Source: Desulfonauticus sp.
Lineage (GTDB): Bacteria > Desulfobacterota > Desulfovibrionia > Desulfovibrionales > Desulfonatronovibrionaceae
Length of the DNA: 64,000 nucleotides
Reading direction: 5' to 3'
Assembly: GCA_030950395.1 (NCBI GenBank)
Contig: JAUZRP010000011.1
Location: 1-64,000, forward strand
Shown here: in pieces, positions 1-7,232 of the stretch
How the letters are laid out: every line of letters begins with the position of its first letter
Position numbering within the stretch: the stretch's first letter is position 1
Notes under the pieces: model-generated
What the model was told of the DNA's origin: nothing
The model's input: only the letters and a program-made list of their open reading frames with translations
The model's database searches: none
Program-made: the position numbers and the translations under genes

Positions 1-120
1 GTCAAAGCTGAAGTAAAATTAAATAATGTTTTATTAAAAGTGTTAATAGGCCTGACTCTTTTTGCTCTAACCATTTTTAATCCTAATTTTGTAAACATTA
101 TGGAAAAAATCTTTAAATGA
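1..120 (+). CDS. C-terminal end of a gene cut by the window edge
   Basis: An open frame enters from the left edge and ends at a TGA at 118-120, leaving 39 residues. It contains one hydrophobic stretch (about residues 9-27, leucine, isoleucine and phenylalanine rich) and a short lysine-rich tail, so it is probably the last membrane helix of an integral membrane protein. Too little is present to name a family. The repeat-type sequence ATCCAACTGCAAAAA begins at its stop codon. Confidence 0.45.
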   Translation, partial: VKAEVKLNNVLLKVLIGLTLFALTIFNPNFVNIMEKIFK

Positions 121-142
121 TCCAACTGCAAAAACTTCAATG

Positions 143-667
143 TGTCAAATAACGCATATCAAGTAACGGATAGTTGTAAACCTATTCAACAAAAAGATGA
201 GGATGAGTTTGTTGCCATTTTTTTAGAGCTTGCATAGGAGTCAGATAGCCAAGGAAACCTTGGAGTATGTGGTGGTTATACAGGAGCAAATATTTATAAA
301 TAGTCTGTCTTAACTCTTCACTAGAGCTAAACATGGTTTGACTTATGACTTCAGAAATGCGGCCATTGAAACGCTCAACAAACTCCTGGAAGAAGTATTG
401 GGATTACGGGGTTTAATCGGGGCATCGTGGATAAAATCACTCTTCTTCCTCTTTCTAACTGTGGACCTGGAATACCGTATTTTTGAGCCAGTTTGCGTTC
501 AGAAAGGTCAGACTCCTGAATAGCTAAGCTGGGGTAGTGGTTGCGTTCTTATGAAGTCTGATTTGCACAATCACGCTCCTTTTCTGGCTTTAAAACAGAT
601 AAAATCTTTTCTCTTGCCTGAAAGTATCGCCAACTCCTTCTTGGCATAGAATACTCCGTAACGCAAC
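143..667 (-). mobile_element. IS481-like element, internally deleted (copy 1)
   Basis: Read on the minus strand, the element gives the helix-turn-helix start of an IS481-type transposase (SLAIQESDLSERKLAQKYG) and, after a short linker and a frame change, the transposase C-terminus (FVERFNGRISEV, LLYNHH, LGYLTPMQALKKW). The DDE catalytic core between them is missing. The ends read TGTCAAATAACG on the left and, inverted, TGTTGCGTTACGG on the right, similar imperfect terminal repeats. The left end carries an extra partial copy of the end sequence near 158. The element cannot encode an active transposase. It is closely similar to copy 2 at 4243-4750. Confidence 0.75.
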
Positions 668-830
668 AGTAGTCAGATTCCTCGGAGTAAGACTTTGACG
701 GAGTCCTGTACGGGGAAATTAATGCTTTGACATAAAGGATAATTGTATATATTATTTTAGTCTTTTACGTCGTAGGTTTTGTAAAAATTTTTTTTATTTA
801 AAATTTATAATATTTGATGGGGAGAATTTT
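668..830. other. Leader and promoter region of the DUF202-kinase operon
   Basis: This stretch separates the right end of the IS remnant from the DUF202 gene. Apart from the promoter listed separately I see no gene. The distal part is very A/T rich, as expected for an untranslated leader. GGGGAG before the ATG at 831 is the ribosome binding site. Confidence 0.5.
727..755 (+). promoter_or_regulatory. Strong sigma-70-type promoter
   Basis: TTGACA at 727-732 and TATTAT at 750-755 are separated by exactly 17 bases. The start of the DUF202 gene lies about 75 bases downstream. The promoter lies 60 bp from the IS end, so the operon has its own promoter and need not depend on the element. Confidence 0.7.
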
Positions 831-1751
831 ATGGAAAAATCCCAAAATTCCAGTACAAAAAATGTTAAATTTCAAGAAGAAGCCCAACAATTAGCAAAAG
901 AAATAGAAAAATGGGCTTCCATTAGAAAAGCCTTGTGCGATGACACAACTATGTTGGCTCAATATAGAACGATGTTAGCTAAGGGAAGGACAGAACTTGC
1001 CAATAAACGCATAAAGTTAGCAGAAGGAAGAACTAATTTTGCCAATAAGAGGACTGAATTAGCAAACAATAGAACAGAATTGGCTAATAAAAGAACTGAA
1101 CTCGCCAATAAAAGGACTGAGTTGGCAGAGAACAGGACACAGTGGGCAAGGGAGAGGACGGAGTTATCAAATAAACGAACTGAGTGGGCAAAAGAAAGGA
1201 CGGACCTTGCAGACAAAAGGACTGAATTAGCAAACAATAGAACAGAATTGGCTGATAAAAGAACTGAACTCGCCAATAAAAGGACTAAGTTGGCAGAGAA
1301 CAGGACAAATCTGGCCAATAAGAGAACAGACTGGGCAGAGATGAGGACCAAACTTTCAGAATTGAGGACTCGGCTAGCTGGTGGACGTACCAGTCTCGCT
1401 CGTACGAGGACAAATTTTGCTCAGTACAGAACGATTATGGCAAAGATGAGGACTGAACTCTCTTATCTTAGAACAGGGGTTGGATTTATTGCTCTTGGGT
1501 GTGGTTTTATTAGATATTTTGGATTGGGCAAATGGACAATTTTGGATTTTGGGATTATTTTATTAGGATTAATTATAATCTTTATGGCAGTCAAGATGTT
1601 TATAAGAACGCTTTTCCATGAAAGAAAGATAATGAAACGATTAGAACAAGAGCTCACTCACGATGCACTGGACAAAAGGGAAAGAGAAATTATACAATTG
1701 TTAAGATTTAGTTCTTTTAAAAGGGTAAAAAGTGATGATGAATCATCTTAA
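831..1751 (+). CDS. DUF202-type membrane protein with a long RTxLAxx heptad array
   Basis: The last 90 residues look like a DUF202 membrane domain: an RTELSYLRTGVGF entry, two hydrophobic segments (about 213-232 and 238-260) and a charged cytoplasmic tail. What is unusual is the region before it. Residues about 46-213 are some 24 tandem heptads of the form RTELANK, RTNLANK or RTEWAKE, with Arg-Thr nearly invariant. The DUF202 signature itself carries one or two such RTxLAxxRT units, so this looks like a massive expansion of the family's own motif. At DNA level the units are diverged 21-mers. The reading frame overlaps the kinase start by 17-20 bases, which argues for translational coupling. 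Function is unknown; a membrane-tethered helical rod is an inference. Confidence 0.8.
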   Translation: MEKSQNSSTKNVKFQEEAQQLAKEIEKWASIRKALCDDTTMLAQYRTMLAKGRTELANKRIKLAEGRTNFANKRTELANNRTELANKRTELANKRTELAENRTQWARERTELSNKRTEWAKERTDLADKRTELANNRTELADKRTELANKRTKLAENRTNLANKRTDWAEMRTKLSELRTRLAGGRTSLARTRTNFAQYRTIMAKMRTELSYLRTGVGFIALGCGFIRYFGLGKWTILDFGIILLGLIIIFMAVKMFIRTLFHERKIMKRLEQELTHDALDKREREIIQLLRFSSFKRVKSDDESS

Positions 1752-3210
1752 GAGGTGGAAAAAAAACTTATCCCTTAGAAAAAAGATAAATATTGCTATT
1801 CACATAGAAGGAATTTTAATAACGGTAATTTCTATTTTTATGTTTTTTTCATCGAGGGCAATATTGTCAAAACTTAATTTTATAGAAGATTTTGACAATA
1901 TCAATTTTTCTTTTCTAGAAATGAGAAAATCAGAAAAAAATTATTTTTTATATCATGATGTAAATGCCCTTAAAGAAGTTCTTAAGATTGGAGAAAAAGA
2001 GTATAACCTGTTAATAAATTCAAAAGAAGAATTTATGTCTAAGTTAGGAAAAAAGGATTATATTATGTTACTTGCCATCTTAGATAAGTATTTAAATACA
2101 GCAAAAAAAATTGTTAATATATCTTCTAATGCTGATTCTAATTATTTAGAATTAACAAAAAATTTAAGAGAGTTTGGACATCATTTGACACAATTTTCTA
2201 TTTTCTTAAGAAATATTCAGCATAAAAAAGTGAATAAATTAGTACATCAAAATGCTATAACGTTGTTTATTGGTTTGGGGATAATACTGGTTTCCCAGCT
2301 GTTGTTATGGCAATATTTTTTCATTTCCCTCAGTAAAAGACTTCTAAAAATCGAGTCCTTAACAAAAGAAGTTGCCAATGGAAATTTTCACAAGGTAGTT
2401 ACAAATGTAGAAAGAATAGATGAAGATGAAATAGGACTCCTTATGAAAGGTATAATCCATATGGCTAACGAATTGGAAAAGAGAGAAGAACAATTGATTC
2501 AAGCCAAGAAATTGGCATCTCTTGGGGTATTGGTTTCTGGAGTAGCCCATGAAATAGGGAATCCTCTTAATAACATTTTTATGCTTACCGAGGGCTATTT
2601 GTCTTATTATGATAGCTTAGAGGATGAACAAAAAAAAATTTTTATGCGAGATGTCCGAGAGCAGGCTAAGAGGATCAAAAAGATTGTAAGAAAATTGCTT
2701 AATTTTTCAAGGCAAAAAAAATTTGAGTTTAATCTGGTGAGTCCTATTGAAGTGGTAGAAAAAAGTATAGCCTTGGTGAACAACCAAATAAAGGTGTCTA
2801 ATATTAAGGTACATAGATTAATTGATTCCAACCTACCTTTCATTAAGGTGGATGTTGATCAAATCCAACAAGTTATTGTAAATCTATTTATAAATGCAAT
2901 CCACGCTATGCCAAAGGGTGGCGATATATTTGTAGAAATTCGTGTCTCAGAAGACCGTACAAAGGTTATTATTAAAGTAAGAGATACTGGGGTAGGAATA
3001 AAACCAGAAATTTTACCTCATATTTTTGATCCTTTTTTTACAACTAAAGGTACAAAAGGAACAGGGCTGGGTTTATCTGTAAGTTATGGCATTATTAAAC
3101 AACACAATGGAAAAATTTCAGTAAAAACTGAAGTAAATAAGGGAACTACTTTCATCATAGAGTTACCAGCCCATTTAGAAAATAACCTTGAGGAGGAAAA
3201 ACATGCCTAA
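1735..3210 (+). CDS. Membrane sensor histidine kinase
   Basis: The protein has a TM helix (about 20-40), a periplasmic sensor of roughly 130 residues, a second TM helix (about 173-197), a HAMP linker, a HisKA dimerisation domain with the phospho-acceptor in GVAHEIGNPLNN (His about 272), and a HATPase domain with N box (NLFINAIHAMPKGG), G1 box (DTGVGI) and G2 box (GTGLGLSVSYG). Starts are possible at GTG 1732, ATG 1735 or ATG 1738; AAGGG at 1721-1725 is best spaced for 1735. The cognate regulator overlaps its 3' end. The sensor segment EMRKSEKNYFLYHD resembles ELRRYEKNFALGFN in the kinase at 41978-43381, so the two kinases are paralogues. The signal sensed is unknown. Confidence 0.9.
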   Translation: MMNHLKRWKKNLSLRKKINIAIHIEGILITVISIFMFFSSRAILSKLNFIEDFDNINFSFLEMRKSEKNYFLYHDVNALKEVLKIGEKEYNLLINSKEEFMSKLGKKDYIMLLAILDKYLNTAKKIVNISSNADSNYLELTKNLREFGHHLTQFSIFLRNIQHKKVNKLVHQNAITLFIGLGIILVSQLLLWQYFFISLSKRLLKIESLTKEVANGNFHKVVTNVERIDEDEIGLLMKGIIHMANELEKREEQLIQAKKLASLGVLVSGVAHEIGNPLNNIFMLTEGYLSYYDSLEDEQKKIFMRDVREQAKRIKKIVRKLLNFSRQKKFEFNLVSPIEVVEKSIALVNNQIKVSNIKVHRLIDSNLPFIKVDVDQIQQVIVNLFINAIHAMPKGGDIFVEIRVSEDRTKVIIKVRDTGVGIKPEILPHIFDPFFTTKGTKGTGLGLSVSYGIIKQHNGKISVKTEVNKGTTFIIELPAHLENNLEEEKHA

Positions 3211-3568
3211 AAAGATAATAGTAATTGATGACGAAGAGATTGTATGTAGAATGACAAAAATGGTGTTGACAAAGGAAGGCTATGAAGTTGAAACATTTAC
3301 ACACAGTAGGAAAGCTCTACAGAGGATAAAGGAAAATAAGTTTGATCTTGTAATTACAGACCTTAAAATGGAAGATGTAGACGGTATGGATATCTTAAGG
3401 GAAACAAATAAACTCTATCCTAATACAAAGGTTATAATGATTACTGCATATGCTACTCTGGATACAGCCATCGAGGCATTAAGGGGGCATGTCTTTGATT
3501 TTTTCCCAAAACCTATTAAAATAGAGGAACTTAAAAAATCGGTAAAAGAATCTATTGGAACACCTTAG
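3203..3568 (+). CDS. Single-domain response regulator
   Basis: This is a stand-alone receiver of 121 residues with the acidic pair IDDEE, the phospho-acceptor Asp53 in VITDLKME, the switch threonine in MITAYAT and the lysine in FFPKP. There is no output domain. The ATG at 3203 follows a strong GAGGAGG site at 3190-3196, and the kinase stop lies inside this gene's first codons, so the pair is coupled. It is clearly related to the receiver at 35067-35465 (shared GYEVETF, VITDLKME). Without an output domain it probably acts by protein contact or phosphorelay. Confidence 0.9.
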   Translation: MPKKIIVIDDEEIVCRMTKMVLTKEGYEVETFTHSRKALQRIKENKFDLVITDLKMEDVDGMDILRETNKLYPNTKVIMITAYATLDTAIEALRGHVFDFFPKPIKIEELKKSVKESIGTP

Positions 3569-3764
3569 CTAAAAATATCGAAATAGCTAGATGATAAGGA
3601 GAAAAGTCCTGCCTAAGCGTGCTGACATTATGATAATAAATATCTAAGGGAATGTAGTTGTATCACGAAATGTCTTTGATATGGCAGCAAGTGCAATGGT
3701 TTTGCTTAATCCCTAAAAGGTAAATATACGCAATGCTTTTTCTATATCAAATTATGGGAGAAAT
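3569..3764. other. Non-coding or decayed sequence after the receiver gene
   Basis: No complete gene is visible. One plus-strand frame near 3650-3714 reads VVVSRNVFDMAASAMVLLNP before a stop, which looks like the C-terminus of a lost protein, but I cannot assign it. No convincing intrinsic terminator follows the receiver gene. Confidence 0.3.
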
Positions 3765-3936
3765 ATGATGGCGAAAAAAGTTGTAGATGACCTTGTACTC
3801 CCATCAGGGGGAATGGATACCCATGCCCATTTAGAGCTAGAAGAGTTTGAAGAAAGTTGCAGAAATAAAAGAGATGGATATTGAAAAAGCATGGGAAGTA
3901 CTCTCAACAAATGGGAAGGATTTTTTTAGGATATAA
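3765..3936 (+). pseudogene. tatD: tatD relic with a large internal deletion
   Basis: The frame begins MMAKKVVDD and runs into GGMDTHAHLELEEF, the N-terminal metal-binding motif of TatD-type metal-dependent DNases (DTHAHLD). It then shifts frame directly into KKVAEIKEMDIEKAWE and NGKDFF, which match the C-terminal helix and last motif of the same family. About 200 central residues are gone. The two fragments are in different frames, so no product is expected. It is decayed chromosomal sequence next to insertion-element debris. Confidence 0.7.
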
Positions 3937-3964
3937 AGGGAGGATTTCCCCTCCCCTTAATACG

Positions 3965-4066
3965 CTAAAAACTTAGCCCCACCTCGAAGAATGGTCCTTT
4001 AAATTTTACATCAGAGTCCACATCATTATAGTCGATTTTTATCTCTTCATATCTATACCCCCCCAC
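3965..4066 (-). pseudogene. C-terminal relic of an outer-membrane beta-barrel protein
   Basis: The minus strand reads GGYRYEEIKIDYNDVDSD then FKGPFFEVGLSF followed by a stop. This is the ending of a small beta-barrel protein: alternating residues and a C-terminal phenylalanine. No matching upstream barrel strands are found; the sequence beyond 4066 runs into IS-like DNA. It is a truncated remnant, with family assigned only by the barrel-type ending. Confidence 0.5.
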
Positions 4067-4087
4067 TAACAAACAATGGACCAAATG

Positions 4088-4142
4088 TGTCAACGGACAT
4101 TTTTTCTGACCCGTTTTTGGCCAATAAAATTGACCCACCTTG
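4088..4142. mobile_element. Solo IS21-like terminal sequence
   Basis: TGTCAACGGACA followed by CTGACCCGTTTTTGGCC and AAATTGACCCACCTT resembles the multiple terminal repeats of IS21-family elements, which carry TGACCCA and GGCCA motifs. No istA or istB reading frame is present on either side. It is likely a leftover end. Confidence 0.35.
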
Positions 4143-4242
4143 GACTCATAAATTTAAATTTTTGTAAAAGATTTTCTTTTTGATACCTCCTTATTTTTGG
4201 TGTTATGATTCGCTCTGGGCTGTATTTTAAAGAACTAGAGGG

Positions 4243-4750
4243 TGTCAAGTAACGTATAGTGTAAACCTATTTAACAAAAAGATGAGGATGAATTTGTTGC
4301 CATTTTTTAGAGCTTGCATAGGAGTCAGATAGCCAAGGGAACCTTGGAGTATGTGGTGGTTATACGGGTGCAAATATTTATAAATAGTCTGTTTTAACTC
4401 TTCACTAGAGCTAAACATGGTTTGACTTATGACTTCAGAAATGCGGCCATTGAAGCGCTCAACAAACTCCTGGAAGAAGCATTGGGATTACGGGGTTTAA
4501 TCGGGGCATCGTGGACAAAATCACGCTTTTTTCACTTCCTGATAGTTTCGGAAATACCGTATTTTTGAGCTAGTTTGCGTTCAGAAAGATCAGACTCCTG
4601 AATAGCTAAGCTGGAGTAGTGGTTGCGTTCTTATGAAGTCTGATTTGCACAATCACGCTCCTTTTCTGGCTTTAAAAAAGATAAAATCTTTTCTCTTGCC
4701 TGAAAATATCGACAACTCCTTCTTAGCATATATTTCTCCGTAACGCAACA
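4243..4750 (-). mobile_element. IS481-like element, internally deleted (copy 2)
   Basis: This is a second copy of the element at 143-667, almost collinear with it. The minus strand encodes the helix-turn-helix part (SLAIQESDLSERKLAQKYG, then ISETIRK, an in-frame stop where a Trp codon is expected, and KKRDFVHDAPIKPRNPN), then jumps frame to the C-terminal FVERFNGRISEV segment. The DDE core is missing at the same place as in copy 1. Ends are TGTCAAGTAACG and, inverted, TGTTGCGTTACGG. The shared deletion means the deleted form, not the full element, was duplicated or mobilised. Confidence 0.75.
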
Positions 4751-4893
4751 GGTATAAGAGTTTATTCTCTTCATTTTAGTGGGTGTTTAAAAGGTTAGGT
4801 TATCTGGATTTTAAAATGGTTTTTAATTATAACAAAAACACTTGCTTATTTCATTGAAAGGAATAATAATTATAAAAAATAGGGGGGAGATGT

Positions 4894-5112
4894 ATGGCTA
4901 TTACACAAATACAATTAACGGAAAGACAGAGGGAATTATTAGAACAATTAGCAGAGGCCCAAAATATTTCATTTAAAGAAATTATTAAGCAAGCAATAGA
5001 TGATTTTTTGAAGACCCAAAAAGCAATTAAGGCAGCAGGACGTTTTAATTCTGGTGTTCCTGACCTATCAGAAAATCATGACAAATATTTGGAGGAAGCA
5101 TTTAGTAAATGA
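4894..5112 (+). CDS. Small antitoxin-like protein (ribbon-helix-helix type)
   Basis: A 72-residue protein with a short beta-strand start (ITQIQLTERQ) and two helices, typical of CopG/ribbon-helix-helix DNA-binding antitoxins. Its tail (GVPDLSENHDKYLEEAF) would be the toxin-binding part. GGGGGAG before the ATG is a strong ribosome binding site. The stop codon overlaps the ATG of a PIN-type toxin gene (ATGA), the usual layout of a VapBC-like module. Family membership is judged from size, composition and partner. Confidence 0.7.
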   Translation: MAITQIQLTERQRELLEQLAEAQNISFKEIIKQAIDDFLKTQKAIKAAGRFNSGVPDLSENHDKYLEEAFSK

Positions 5113-5506
5113 AAGTATTTGTGGATACTTCCGCCTTTCTCTCTGTTCTTAGTGCTGATGATAAAAATCATTTAATAGCAAAAGAAAATTGGAAAAATTA
5201 ATTTTCTCCAGAACTTCTCTCTTTTGCTCAAATTATATTTTGGTTGAAACTCTAGCCTTAGTGCAACGTCGGTTAGGGATGAATGCTGTTAAAATATTTA
5301 AGGATGATGTCTTATCAATAATAGAGATAATATGGATAAATGAAAACATCCACAATGAAGGAATGAATTTATTTATATCAGAAAACAAAAGAAAATTAAG
5401 TTTTGTTGATTGTATAAGTTTTGTAACTATGAAACACTACGGAATAAATATAGCTTTTACTTTTGATTCACATTTTTTTAAAGAAGGGTTTAATTGTATT
5501 CCTTGA
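5109..5506 (+). pseudogene. PIN-domain toxin with a frameshift
   Basis: The frame opens MKVFVDTSAFLSVL with the first PIN acidic residue (VDTSAF), then hits a stop after WKN near 5200. The remainder continues one base out of frame as NYILVETLALVQRRLG, LSFVDCISF and FTFDSHF, which are the conserved Glu and Asp motifs of the PIN nuclease fold. Joined, the pieces form a normal protein of about 130 residues. Either a real single-base indel has inactivated the toxin or it is a sequencing error in an A-rich run. The antitoxin gene is intact. Confidence 0.75.
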
Positions 5507-5663
5507 TTACAACAGGCCCCCACTGGAGCCTGTTTAAGTTAATCTCCAAACACACTCTTTTTCTTCCCGTCTTTTTTAGAAATTCAAAGTAGGTATTAAC
5601 TTCGCCGTCTTCTACGGACAAAACAAGGTAAGCCTCAAACTCCCTTCCTGTTTTGAATATCAT
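5490..5663 (-). other. Unassigned 57-codon open frame
   Basis: An ATG-initiated minus-strand frame begins MIFKTGREFEAYLVLSVE and ends EYN. The start is not preceded by a clear ribosome binding site, and the frame overlaps the 3' end of the PIN relic. It may be a remnant of a small protein; I do not recognise it. A small inverted repeat (AACAGGC...GCCTGTT, 5511-5534) lies within it and could be a weak terminator for the plus-strand toxin operon. Confidence 0.25.
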
Positions 5664-5689
5664 CTCTTTTAGAAAGACTTTCCCTTCTC

Positions 5690-5902
5690 AACCAGTTTTT
5701 TAATTCCTTATAATGGAAAACCAAAAAAAAGGGGTACTAAAAGTAAGTAAAGAGGATTTTTCCCCTTTCTTTCTTTTCTCTCAACCAGAGTAAAAGTTCC
5801 AACCCCTGCAATGGTAACATCTTCGCCTGATTTGATCCCCTTTTTCAGGATGTCAAAGAGAACATTAACAATTTCCTCTGCCTGTCTTTTAGAAAAATCC
5901 AT
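5690..5902 (-). pseudogene. HU/IHF-type DNA-binding protein gene, broken at both ends
   Basis: Residues KRQAEEIVNVLFDILKKGI and VTIAGVGTFTLVERKER match helix 2 and the beta-region of HU/IHF proteins (about 90 residues). The first helix is missing: family homology starts at the very ATG, and an IS481-like end (TGTCAAGTAACGCATA, 5913-5928) sits 10 bp upstream. After KGKNP the frame is lost, but another frame restores LVFHYKELKNWL, which resembles the HU C-terminal helix. The gene is therefore truncated 5' and frameshifted 3'. Confidence 0.7.
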
Positions 5903-5912
5903 CTTGTTAAGC

Positions 5913-5928
5913 TGTCAAGTAACGCATA
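5913..5928 (+). mobile_element. Solo IS481-like terminal repeat
   Basis: TGTCAAGTAACGCATA matches the left end of the two IS481-like copies. The orientation places the lost element to the right and the HU gene body to the left, which explains the loss of the HU N-terminus. No other part of an element remains. Confidence 0.55.
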
Positions 5929-5937
5929 CAACAACTA

Positions 5938-6033
5938 GTCACCGCTCACAGTTCACTGCTCACCAATTCTCCATCTACACCTACAGCCCTTTCCCCTTTT
6001 CCCATCGCCCATAATTCAATAACAAATTACTAA
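5938..6033. repeat. Low-complexity intergenic repeat (CACCGCTCACAG / CACCAATT type)
   Basis: A run of imperfect short units such as GTCACCGCTCACAGTTCACTG, CTCACCAATT and AACAAATTACTAATTA lies downstream of the DUF456 gene. The reverse complement resembles runs near 11071-11110, 15141-15186 and 44034-44230. I see no coding potential in it. Confidence 0.5.
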
Positions 6034-6531
6034 TTAGCCCAACAATTTGGGTATAGAAATAGCTAAAATGGCCATCCCAAAGCCTAATTTGGCAATCAGG
6101 CCCAAAGCTTTGCCTAAAAAAGCGCCTTTGGCCTTATTATGAGCTGTAAGCAAATTAGGTTCTTTTAGATATTCTACGCCAAAACTGGCTATATAAGCCC
6201 CTACAAGGGCTCCAACAAGAGCTCCAAACCCCAAAAAAAACGGCATGCCCACAAAAGACCCCAAAAAGGCCCCAACAATAGCCGCCCAGTTGCCTGACTT
6301 ACTAAGGCCGTATTTTTTGCCACCCCAGTATTGACCTATCCACTCCACAGCCTCTCCAGTCCCAGCCAGGGCAATAAAACCTACCCACCACCAAAGTCCA
6401 AAGTGAAACTGAGTATTAAAGTAATCAAACACTGCCAGGGCAGCTATAATTAGCCAATTCCCCGGTAAACTTAAAAAATTTAACGACCAGAGCAAAAACA
6501 AAAATAAAATAAACACGTAAACAAAAAACAT
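6034..6531 (-). CDS. DUF456 family membrane protein
   Basis: The 165-residue protein has about five hydrophobic segments and the family's features: an N-terminal helix ending LPGNW, a WWWVGF stretch, an EWIGQYWGGKKYG motif, and glycine-rich membrane segments (GAFLGSFVGMPFF, GALVGALVGAY). This matches DUF456, a small integral inner-membrane family of unknown function. It is the last gene of the ribosomal-dnaB operon, 21 bp after the transporter gene. Confidence 0.85.
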   Translation of the reverse strand: MFFVYVFILFLFLLWSLNFLSLPGNWLIIAALAVFDYFNTQFHFGLWWWVGFIALAGTGEAVEWIGQYWGGKKYGLSKSGNWAAIVGAFLGSFVGMPFFLGFGALVGALVGAYIASFGVEYLKEPNLLTAHNKAKGAFLGKALGLIAKLGFGMAILAISIPKLLG

Positions 6532-6552
6532 TTTTTATAGCCAAACTTAATT

Positions 6553-7206
6553 TTAAATTTTAAGCGTACACTTTTGGGAACCAAGTGTATTTTTAAAAAA
6601 CCAGACCAACAAATAAACCACAGGAGTATCTAACAGAGCAATACCCAGTTTGATAAGTAACTGTCCTAAAATTAAGGGTAAAATAGATACTTTGCCGCCA
6701 AAAGCAATACCTATAAACAAAGTTGTGTCTATTATCTGGGAAACTGCAGTAGAAAAATTATTTCTCAGCCAGAGATGTTTGTCCTTCGTAACCTTTTTCC
6801 AAAAATGAAAAGCCCAGACATCGTGAGTTTGACTGCACAAATACGCTATACAAGAAGCCAAAACAATTCTTGGAGTAGAGTTCAACGTGGCGCTAAAATC
6901 CTGAGCATGTTTCCAAAAAGGGGCTGCAGGCATAAACAAAGCACTCTGAATCAAAATTAAACTCACAATTACAGCGGCAAAACCTACCCACACCACCTGT
7001 TTGGCAATGTCTTTGCCCCAAATCTCGCTCACTACGTCCGTGACCACAAAGGTCACACAATAAGCAATAACTCCTGCAGGAAAAACTACCCCCTGCCACA
7101 TTACTATTTTAGCAGCTAAAATCTGAGATACAACCAAACTACCACTAAAAACACCTATCATTAAAAACAAATAAAAATTATTTTTCGTTTCTATACCAGA
7201 TTTCAT
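6553..7206 (-). CDS. yhhQ: Queuosine precursor transporter (VUT/YhhQ family)
   Basis: A 217-residue protein with about six membrane helices. It carries YhhQ/QPTR family signatures: the first-helix SQILAAKIV, FVVTDVVSEIWGK, and a later NNFSTAVSQIIDTTLF segment. Members import preQ0/preQ1-type precursors of queuosine. GGGGAGGAT is the ribosome binding site before the ATG. It follows paaK closely on the same strand. The substrate is assigned by family only; no preQ1 riboswitch is visible because the gene sits inside an operon. Confidence 0.85.
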   Translation of the reverse strand: MKSGIETKNNFYLFLMIGVFSGSLVVSQILAAKIVMWQGVVFPAGVIAYCVTFVVTDVVSEIWGKDIAKQVVWVGFAAVIVSLILIQSALFMPAAPFWKHAQDFSATLNSTPRIVLASCIAYLCSQTHDVWAFHFWKKVTKDKHLWLRNNFSTAVSQIIDTTLFIGIAFGGKVSILPLILGQLLIKLGIALLDTPVVYLLVWFFKNTLGSQKCTLKI

Positions 7207-7232
7207 ATCCTCCCCCTGACCGTCTTAAGAAT

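Noticed and set aside
338..523. 61-codon plus-strand open frame
   Set aside because: It lies inside the IS481-like remnant, antisense to the transposase fragments.
959..1351. 130-codon open frame antisense to the DUF202 gene
   Set aside because: It is the reverse of the heptad repeat (regular VLLLASS pattern) and has no independent start signal; the plus-strand frame has a promoter, ribosome site and membrane domain.
966..1470. Regular 21-bp spacing that could look like a CRISPR or satellite array
   Set aside because: The repeats keep the frame of a coding sequence, have no spacers and encode conserved RTxLAxx units.
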